A stretch of DNA of 64,000 nucleotides from JAGOBP01 sp964550855 (lineage in GTDB: Bacteria > Chloroflexota > Anaerolineae > Fen-1058). The position numbers and the translations under genes were made by a program. The stretch lies in the NCBI GenBank assembly GCA_964550855.1, contig CAZKBQ010000017.1, positions 1-64,000 of the forward strand. The letters are read 5' to 3'. How positions within the stretch are numbered: position 1 is the first letter of the stretch; each line of letters opens with the position of its first letter. The notes beneath the pieces are model-generated. The model did no database searches. It had not been told where the DNA came from and saw only the letters and a program-made list of their open reading frames with translations. Below are positions 58,465 through 64,000 of the stretch, in pieces.

Positions 58465-59589
58465 TCAGCGGTGGCGCGGCGTGGGCCACATCGGGGTGGG
58501 CCAGGTCTGTGTGGGCGCAGGCGCACCATGCACGGGCCTCGTCGGCCACGGGATGATCGTGGCCCAGGGTGTCGGCGTTGGCGGCCATACTGACGGCTCA
58601 ACGGTCGGCTGGCTGGTCGCGGGTGGAGTCGGCCAGGCGGTCGGCACATGCGTCGGCCACCACGTCGGCGCGACGGTTGGCCAGTGGCGGGCGGGGAGCG
58701 TGAATGTGACCGACGCGGTCGGCGTGGACGGCACACTCGGTTGAGGCGTTGCCGTCATCGGCGGCACGCGGGTGCGTGTCGATTGAGGAGTGGGCACCAG
58801 TGTCATCGTGGGAGCGGGCGTGGGCAACTGTGTTTCAGTTGGAAGCGGCACAGGCTCATCGGGCGTGTCGCGGGGCGGCACGGCTCGCAAAGCTTCACGC
58901 GCGCGCGCCATGGCAGGCCGAACCGAGGCGGGCAGCCGCACTTCATTGTCAGACAGCACGGCCGCCGATTGATCGGCCGATTGGCGCAATCGGACCAGCA
59001 GGGCATCCCGATCGGCACCCGCGGGAAGATTACGGGCCATGTCCGCGGCCGATCGAATTTGCGCGGCAAATGCGTCCAGCGTATCACCAGCGTCCGCCCC
59101 CTGCCCGCGCTCGATCAGCCGCTGCACTTCATTCAAACGTTCACCGGCGAAGCCCAGGCTAAGCTCGCTGCGGGCAGCTACATCGGGTGAGAGTGCCAGC
59201 CGTAGCTGCTCAACCGTGATCTTCACCGGATACAGCCATTCAGTGGGCAACGATTGCGCCGACGCCACGACGACGCTGCCGCTGAATGCGACCAGCGCAA
59301 TCACGGCCGCCAGGGCCCGCATCAACGTCAGGCGCAGCCGGCGCGAGGGTGCCGGGCGCGGAACATGGCGCGGCGGCAGCCGGGCGATCAGGCGCGTGCG
59401 CGCATCCGCGCGGAAGTCCGGAGACGGCCTGACGTGAGGCACGGCCCACAGCCGCTGAGCCACCGGCACCAGCTCGGAGAGCAAAACCTGCTGATCGGGA
59501 TGGCGCGCCAGATATTCGTCGAGCGTCACTTCGCGCCGCTCGAGCGCGTCGAGGCAGTCAGCCAGAGTCAGGGCCGCATCAGGCGTCAT
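58465..59589 (-). CDS. DUF5667 anti-sigma-like membrane protein
   Basis: A 374-residue protein with the topology of an ECF anti-sigma factor. About 85 N-terminal residues are cytoplasmic, a single membrane helix spans about 88-110, then a helical extracytoplasmic DUF5667 domain begins at SLPTEWLYPVKITVEQLRL (about 113-230). A Pro/Thr/Trp-rich tail follows (PTPTPWATIIPWPTRP and similar). The start ATG overlaps the sigma factor stop codon by 4 nt (ATGA), the usual sigma/anti-sigma arrangement. No zinc anti-sigma motif (HxxxCxxC) is present. The tail may reach into the cell wall and sense envelope state (inference). Confidence 0.82.
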   Translation of the reverse strand: MTPDAALTLADCLDALERREVTLDEYLARHPDQQVLLSELVPVAQRLWAVPHVRPSPDFRADARTRLIARLPPRHVPRPAPSRRLRLTLMRALAAVIALVAFSGSVVVASAQSLPTEWLYPVKITVEQLRLALSPDVAARSELSLGFAGERLNEVQRLIERGQGADAGDTLDAFAAQIRSAADMARNLPAGADRDALLVRLRQSADQSAAVLSDNEVRLPASVRPAMARAREALRAVPPRDTPDEPVPLPTETQLPTPAPTMTLVPTPQSTRTRVPPMTATPQPSVPSTPTASVTFTLPARHWPTVAPTWWPTHVPTAWPTPPATSQPTVEPSVWPPTPTPWATIIPWPTRPVHGAPAPTQTWPTPMWPTPRHR

Positions 59590-60149
59590 CGCACTTCACG
59601 TTCTGTTTTCAGCAGTTTGCGCAGCGCGGTCAGGGCGCGGTGCTGCAAAACCCGCACGGCTTCTTCGCTGCGTTGGAGCACGCGGCCCGTTTCAGCATGG
59701 CTGAGGCCGCTAATAAACCGGAGAGTGAGCACGTGTTGATAATCGGGCGACAGCCGCGCCAAGGCGCGGGACACCGTCTCGATGTCCTGCAGCGCGTCGA
59801 ACTGATCCTCCGGGCCGGCGGCCTGATCGCGCAGCGGCAACACGCCGTCCAGCGAGACGTCGGGCCGGCGCGTGCGGTGCCGATCGATCAACACATTGTG
59901 CGCGATGCGATACAACCAGGCGCTGAACGGCACGTCGCGCACTTCAAACTTGTCCAGCGCCTCCCAGGCTTTCAAGAAAACCACTTCGGTCAGGTCTTCT
60001 GCTTCGGCCACCTCGCCCACGCGATAGAACACGTAGCGATAGATCACGTCCAGATAACGTTCGTACAGATCGCCAAAGGCTTGCGCGTCGCCGCGGCAGG
60101 CCCGCGCGACGAGCAAGTCTTCAGCTGAGCCTGAAGTCATGGGTGACAT
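59586..60149 (-). CDS. ECF-type RNA polymerase sigma factor
   Basis: A 187-residue sigma-70 family factor of the ECF group. Region 2 includes DAQAFGDLYERYLDVIYRYVFYRV, read in parts, and DLTEVVFLKAWE. Region 4 includes LSPDYQHVLTLRFISGLSHAETGRVL, read in parts, with the helix-turn-helix near the C-terminus. It is co-transcribed with the overlapping DUF5667 gene. Its own upstream region holds CTGTAACG-15 nt-CGTTT (60195-60168), which is also found exactly before the DUF11 gene. This predicts autoregulation and control of that surface protein. The start could be ATG 60149 or 60140; neither has a strong ribosome site. Confidence 0.93.
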   Translation of the reverse strand: MSPMTSGSAEDLLVARACRGDAQAFGDLYERYLDVIYRYVFYRVGEVAEAEDLTEVVFLKAWEALDKFEVRDVPFSAWLYRIAHNVLIDRHRTRRPDVSLDGVLPLRDQAAGPEDQFDALQDIETVSRALARLSPDYQHVLTLRFISGLSHAETGRVLQRSEEAVRVLQHRALTALRKLLKTEREVR

Positions 60150-60167
60150 TACGACTCATGCCAGATG

Positions 60168-60195
60168 AAACGAACTCGGCCCGAAAGCGTTACAG
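60168..60195 (-). promoter_or_regulatory. Predicted ECF promoter of the sigma gene
   Basis: On the minus strand CTGTAACG (60195-60188), 15 nt, CGTTT (60172-60168). The AAC and CGT cores match the general ECF -35/-10 pattern. The same two boxes with identical spacing occur at 62498-62471. Transcription would start about 10 nt before the ATG. Confidence 0.75.
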
Positions 60196-60209
60196 TTGGA
60201 TACGACAGC

Positions 60210-60242
60210 GGGTCGCATCCGACGTCCGGTCGGATGCGACCC
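60210..60242 (-). terminator. Perfect 14-bp hairpin between DUF11 gene and ECF gene
   Basis: GGGTCGCATCCGAC (60210-60223), 5-nt loop, GTCGGATGCGACCC (60229-60242). It lies 34 nt beyond the stop codon of the DUF11 protein gene and just upstream of the ECF promoter. It has no U-run, so it could be a terminator, a stabilising stem or a protein-binding site. Confidence 0.55.
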
Positions 60243-60276
60243 ATTCTAAACCCGGGCGAATCGTCCCTTGAACACG

Positions 60277-62379
60277 CTACCGGACGAAGGTTGGCAGGAA
60301 CAGGTTGTAAGGCGCGTCAGCCGTGGGCGCCAGTGACAGCGGATCGAGGCCGCTTTCCGGCAGCACGCTGTCGTACGTTAGATCATCGGGCTTGCCCGAC
60401 GGAGCGCCGGGTGCCGCCAGATCGATCGAGGGCGCGGCCGGTTCAGCGGACGTCGGCCACCACGGCCACATCACGCGCGGCCCGCCACCCGGCTCGATGC
60501 TGAGATCGTACGTGGCCGCGGTGTAGCCGCGCACGATGAACAGATACAACCCGGCGCGCGGCGTGGTGAAGGTGATCACGTCGGTGCCCGTCAGCGGTTG
60601 CGTGCTCTTGTGATCGGGCCCGAAGTAATTGCCCGGCCGCCACAGGTAGAGATCGGCATCACCCGTGATCGAGTTGAGCGTGGCGGTGACCTGCACGCCC
60701 TGATCGTAGTACACCAGATACGGCACCAGGCCGTGCTGCGCCACGCTGGCGCCGGGCAGTACCAGGCTCGCAAAGTCGAAGGCGCGCCGCGCCAGGTGTG
60801 AGATATTGCCGGCCGCATCCATCACCCAGGCACCGACGTAGTGCGTGCCGTTGGCCGGCCCCAGCGTCCAGTCGTAATCCGGCTGATAGGTGATCCAGCC
60901 GCTCGATTGGATCATCTCCCAATGCGGGCGCGGCGACGACGTCAGCTGCCATTCGCGGATGAACATGCGGCTGACGGTGAGGTTGTCGGTCGCGGATATG
61001 TGCAGCGTCACAGTCGGGCTGGTGAGCACGTCTTGATCGCCGATGGTCAGGCTGTTCACGACCGGCGGGTGCAGATCGCCGGTGGGCGGGGTGGGCACCA
61101 GCAACACCCGCGCCGTGCGGTGAAGCACGTTGGAGTTGAACAGGGTGGTCGTCATCGGATTTTCGACCGTGATCGTGGCTGTGTTTTCAACCGGCGTGGG
61201 CCGCGTGATGTCCGTCGTGGCGCTGACCACGAAGGTGAGCGGCAGGCTTGACCCGGCGGTGACGGTGATGGCGTGCCACGCGAGCAGATCGGCGGCCGGA
61301 TCGTACACACCGTCATTGGAGGCGGAGTTGAACACGTAGTTGACTTCGGCCGGGATGGGATCGGTGACATCCACGATCGCGTCTTCGGTGCCGCTGTTGA
61401 TCAGGTTGATGGTGTAGGTGAACGGCTGGCCGGCAGCGACGATGCGCTGTGAGGCCGATTTATACGAGCCGCCCAACATCGGCCGCGGCGGCGGCACAGG
61501 CTGATTGAACACCACGATGGCGGCGCGGCGCTCGAAGGTCTCTGCGCCGGAGGCAATCGTCGCCACGTTGGTGATCAGCGTCGGCGTCACCAGATCGCCG
61601 GGGGTGACCGCGGTGAACGTCAGCGCCGCGTGGCCAAAGGGCGGCACCACAACGTCGGCCCAGCTGAGCGTGCGGCTGCCCGCATCATACGTGCCGCCGC
61701 CACTGGCTGAGCCATCGACATAGGTCAGCTGCGCGGAAACAGGATCGGTGACGCTGGCCGTAGCCGATAGCGGGCTGAAGTTGATCAGCTTGATCGTGTA
61801 GGTCACGGGGTCGCCCGGTCGAACGATGAAACTGGACGCCATCTTATACGAGCGTTCCAGTCTGGACGGGAAGCCGGTGGCCGGCACGATCATGACCCAG
61901 GCCGGCGCACTCATAACGCGGCTGTTGACGGCGATCTTCGCTTCGTTGATCACGGTCATCGGTGCGGGCAAATCAGCCGCCGTTGCGTCAAATGTCAGAC
62001 GCACTTCACTGTTCGCGGCCACGGTGATGGCCGGCCAGCTCAACGTGCGTGTGCCCGCATCGTAAACGGCGCCACCCGTGGCCGAGCCGGTGACGTACAT
62101 CACCGGCAGCGGGAGTGCGTCGGTTACGGCGGCGGTCGCATCGACATTGGTCATGTTACGCAGCGCGATGGTGTATGAGAAGGTCTGGCCGCTCGCGACG
62201 ATGCTGCTGGACGCCCATTTGTGCGCGCTCACGCCGGGGCCGGGCATCGGCCCATTGTTCGACTCGGCTGCCGTTGCCGCCTGTCCGAGCGAGAGGGCGG
62301 CCAGCAGCGCTGCCGTCAGCGCGAGCATCACCGGCAGCAGACGTTTGATCCGATGGATGGTATCGGTGGACAACCGCAT
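60277..62379 (-). CDS. Secreted DUF11-repeat protein
   Basis: A 700-residue exported protein. The signal peptide (about 1-37) is followed by three DUF11-type beta repeats (about 50-160, 175-290, 305-415). Each carries a SxTYTIxLxN-like strand (FSYTIALRN, VTYTIKLIN, FTYTINLIN), a D-P/A-L/V-P turn and YDAGSRTLSW. An Ig-like region (about 430-545) and a PPC-like domain (about 570-650, DADLYLWRPG) follow. The C-terminus is YNLFLPTFVR, matching the tails of the two giant proteins. AAGGAG precedes the ATG. Its promoter is the second copy of the predicted ECF motif, making it the best candidate target of the adjacent sigma factor. It is a likely surface-layer or adhesin-type protein. Confidence 0.85.
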   Translation of the reverse strand: MRLSTDTIHRIKRLLPVMLALTAALLAALSLGQAATAAESNNGPMPGPGVSAHKWASSSIVASGQTFSYTIALRNMTNVDATAAVTDALPLPVMYVTGSATGGAVYDAGTRTLSWPAITVAANSEVRLTFDATAADLPAPMTVINEAKIAVNSRVMSAPAWVMIVPATGFPSRLERSYKMASSFIVRPGDPVTYTIKLINFSPLSATASVTDPVSAQLTYVDGSASGGGTYDAGSRTLSWADVVVPPFGHAALTFTAVTPGDLVTPTLITNVATIASGAETFERRAAIVVFNQPVPPPRPMLGGSYKSASQRIVAAGQPFTYTINLINSGTEDAIVDVTDPIPAEVNYVFNSASNDGVYDPAADLLAWHAITVTAGSSLPLTFVVSATTDITRPTPVENTATITVENPMTTTLFNSNVLHRTARVLLVPTPPTGDLHPPVVNSLTIGDQDVLTSPTVTLHISATDNLTVSRMFIREWQLTSSPRPHWEMIQSSGWITYQPDYDWTLGPANGTHYVGAWVMDAAGNISHLARRAFDFASLVLPGASVAQHGLVPYLVYYDQGVQVTATLNSITGDADLYLWRPGNYFGPDHKSTQPLTGTDVITFTTPRAGLYLFIVRGYTAATYDLSIEPGGGPRVMWPWWPTSAEPAAPSIDLAAPGAPSGKPDDLTYDSVLPESGLDPLSLAPTADAPYNLFLPTFVR

Positions 62380-62434
62380 GATCGTTCTCCTTGTATCCCA
62401 ATTGGTCTTGGGTGCAAACCCTGGCTGTAAAGGG

Positions 62435-62460
62435 CGTTACGACCGTAACTGGCGTTACGG
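62435..62460 (-). promoter_or_regulatory. Repeated GTAACG boxes in the DUF11 leader
   Basis: A perfect 7-bp inverted repeat CCGTAAC/GTTACGG (62443-62449, 62454-62460) and another CGTTACG (62435-62441) follow the ECF promoter. The same word is the core of that promoter's -35. They could be regulator sites or duplicated promoter elements. Confidence 0.45.
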
Positions 62461-62470
62461 CTGCAGAATT

Positions 62471-62498
62471 AAACGAAGCGTGCTGAATTTCGTTACAG
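62471..62498 (-). promoter_or_regulatory. Predicted ECF promoter of the DUF11 protein gene
   Basis: On the minus strand CTGTAACG (62498-62491), 15 nt, CGTTT (62475-62471): exact match in both boxes and spacing to the promoter of the sigma gene. The leader is about 85 nt. Confidence 0.75.
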
Positions 62499-62683
62499 CG
62501 CCGGGTTTGGTTCAGGTGGTACATTGGTCATATGGAAAAAGTCGGCCAACCAACCCAATCGGTAACCAGCCGATCGGGTAGTCTGCCGGCCGGCGATTAT
62601 GTGGCCGTGTGGATTTCGTTTATACTTGGGGAAAGTGCACACCTTATCCGTCAGACACTGGCGTTGACAGGAGATTGTTGGAA

Positions 62684-63436
62684 ATGGATCGTCCCTTTCG
62701 ACAACGACTGAAATCCGGCGAACGTCTCATCGGCACGATGATTACACTGGCCTCGCCTGAAACCGCTGAAGTGCTGGCGGGTGCAGGCTTCGACTGGCTG
62801 TTTCTGGATAACGAGCACAGCCCGATGGAAGCGCCGCAGTTGCAGACCGTCATCCGCGCCGCCGGAAACACGCCGTGCGTGGTGCGCGTCTCGCACAGCG
62901 CCGAAGTGCCGATCAAAAAAGCGTTGGACATCGGCGCGGCCGGCATCATCGCGCCGCAGGTCAATTCGGCGGCGCAGGCCGCGCAGGTGGTGAGCTGGGC
63001 CAGGTACGCGCCGCTGGGCACGCGCGGCGTGGGCCTGGGGCGCGCGCACGGCTACGGCCTGAAGTTTCAAGACTACGTGAACAGCGCCAATGACCAGGTG
63101 GCGGTGATTGTGCAGGCAGAGCACATCGACGCGGTGAACGACATTGAAGCGATCACGCGCGTGCCCGGCGTCGATGCGGTGCTGGTGGGGCCATACGATC
63201 TCTCGGCCAGCCTGGGGCGATTGGGCGAGGTGACGCATCCCGATGTCGTCGCCGCGATCGATCGAGTGACGGCGGCCTGCCGCGCCGCGAACATGCCGCT
63301 GGGCATCTTTGGCCTGTCGGCGCCGGCCGTGCAGCCGTACCTCGAGCGCGGCTATACGTTGATCGTCGTCGGCGCGGATACCGTGCTGCTGGGCACGGCG
63401 GCGCGCGATCTGCTGGCGCAGGTGAGAGGAGCATAG
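62684..63436 (+). CDS. HpcH/HpaI-family aldolase
   Basis: A 250-residue class II (metal-dependent) aldolase of the HpaI/2-keto-3-deoxy acid group. It splits or forms 2-keto-4-hydroxy acids, releasing pyruvate and an aldehyde. Family motifs are FLDNEHSPMEAPQL with the catalytic-site His, VRVSHS, VQAEHIDAVND with a metal-binding Glu, and VGPYDLSASLG with the metal-binding Asp. ATG 62684 has AGGAGA about 9 nt upstream and matches the family N-terminus; an upstream ATG at 62609 adds unconserved residues. A TATACT at 62621-62626 may be its -10. It is followed 2 nt later by the GNAT gene. The exact substrate is unknown. Confidence 0.88.
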   Translation: MDRPFRQRLKSGERLIGTMITLASPETAEVLAGAGFDWLFLDNEHSPMEAPQLQTVIRAAGNTPCVVRVSHSAEVPIKKALDIGAAGIIAPQVNSAAQAAQVVSWARYAPLGTRGVGLGRAHGYGLKFQDYVNSANDQVAVIVQAEHIDAVNDIEAITRVPGVDAVLVGPYDLSASLGRLGEVTHPDVVAAIDRVTAACRAANMPLGIFGLSAPAVQPYLERGYTLIVVGADTVLLGTAARDLLAQVRGA

Positions 63437-63438
63437 GC

Positions 63439-63951
63439 GTGGAACCCATCATTCGCGCCGAGACGGCCGCCGATGTCGAAGCCGTGCGCCGCGTCAACGA
63501 GCTGGCCTTTGGCCGCCCTGCCGAAGCCAATCTGGTGGACGCGCTGCGTTCCAACGTGCAGCCGATCATTTCGTTGGTGGCGATCCTCGATGATCAGGTG
63601 GTTGGCCACATCCTGTTCAGTCCGGTGACGATTGAAAGCGAAGCCGAAGCGTTTGCGGCGATGGGCCTCGCGCCGGTGGCGGTGCGGCCCGAATATCAAA
63701 ACCGGGGCGTGGGGGCCGCGCTGATCCGATCGGGTTTGGCTGAATGCCGCCGGCTCGGCCACGAGATCGTGATCGTGCTGGGGCATCCCGCTTACTATCC
63801 GCGTTTCGGCTTCGTCACCGCCTCCACGTTGGGCATCCGTTGCGAATTCGACGTGCCCGATGAAGCCTATATGGTGGCCGAACTGACGCCGGGGGCGCTG
63901 CGCGGACGACGCGGCGTGGCGCATTATCGGCCTGAATTTCAGGGGGTTTGA
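63439..63951 (+). CDS. GNAT N-acetyltransferase (GTG start)
   Basis: A 170-residue acetyl-CoA-dependent N-acetyltransferase of the YhbS-like subgroup. The acetyl-CoA loop is RPEYQNRGVGAALI, preceded by a GLAPVAV strand; VLGHPAYYPRFGF and VPDEAYMVAEL are typical of this subgroup. GTG 63439 with AGGAG upstream fits the start MEPIIRAET. It is 2 nt downstream of the aldolase and its stop overlaps the next ATG (TGATG), so it lies in an operon. The acceptor is unknown. Confidence 0.88.
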   Translation: MEPIIRAETAADVEAVRRVNELAFGRPAEANLVDALRSNVQPIISLVAILDDQVVGHILFSPVTIESEAEAFAAMGLAPVAVRPEYQNRGVGAALIRSGLAECRRLGHEIVIVLGHPAYYPRFGFVTASTLGIRCEFDVPDEAYMVAELTPGALRGRRGVAHYRPEFQGV

Positions 63952-64000
63952 TGGCGCCCACTCCGGCCGAAGTTGACGTCATCGCGGCGCGGCGCGATCC
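63951..64000 (+). CDS. Start of an unidentified gene (cut by window edge)
   Basis: The ATG overlaps the GNAT stop codon (TGATG), suggesting a coupled third gene of the operon. Only about 16 residues are visible (MAPTPAEVDVIAARRD), too few to identify it. Confidence 0.45.
   Translation, partial: MAPTPAEVDVIAARRD

Overview
This 64 kb, GC-rich window looks like a bacterial chromosome contig from the phylum Chloroflexota. That placement is inferred from several things: a str-type rpsL-rpsG-fusA cluster beside rpoB, MoxR/DUF58/VWA and LCP loci, very large secreted proteins with Pro/Thr-rich linkers, DUF5667 anti-sigma-like and DUF11 proteins, and many 7-bp tandem repeats. No rRNA, tRNA, CRISPR array or prophage was seen. 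One 100-N scaffold gap lies at 22879-22978 inside a tandem repeat array.

Layout. 1-5230 (minus): rpoB, then rpsL, rpsG and the 5' end of fusA. rpoB and rpsL each have a near-consensus sigma-A promoter, and rpoC is not between them. 5437-13921: a lipoprotein with FlgD-like Ig repeats, a secreted HExxH metalloprotease, folC, lon, glnA and a MOSC-domain protein. 13915-18230 (minus): a D-2-hydroxyacid dehydrogenase behind two tandem LytR-CpsA-Psr genes. 18422-22566 (minus): a MoxR ATPase, DUF58 and two VWA proteins. 22592-23209: an array of 115-bp repeats holding the gap. 23213-31553: an HtrA-like protease without PDZ, a small membrane protein, two GT-C type membrane glycosyltransferases, ScpA, a VanZ-like protein and a GT4 glycosyltransferase. 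31789-42235 (plus): a tungsten aldehyde:ferredoxin oxidoreductase, DinB, an endolysin-like N-acetylmuramidase, a dihydropyrimidinase, a PEBP-like protein, a class III aminotransferase, a large ArsR-type regulator with a small partner gene, and a carotenoid-isomerase/phytoene-desaturase-like flavoenzyme.

42368-62379 (minus) is the most striking region. It holds two giant secreted proteins (3362 and 1840 aa), an ECF sigma factor with an overlapping DUF5667 anti-sigma-like gene, and a DUF11-repeat secreted protein. The three secreted proteins end in almost the same C-terminal peptide ([YF]-L-P-x-x-x-R at the very end), a candidate sorting signal. The sigma gene and the DUF11 gene share an identical bipartite promoter (CTGTAACG-15 bp-CGTTT), which predicts an autoregulated ECF regulon. 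The window ends (62684-64000) with an HpaI-family aldolase, a GNAT acetyltransferase and a truncated unknown gene.

Across the window there are arrays of 7-bp tandem repeats between genes and, in frame, inside two glycosyltransferase genes. The palindromic core CGATCG is conspicuously frequent, recalling the cyanobacterial HIP1 element.
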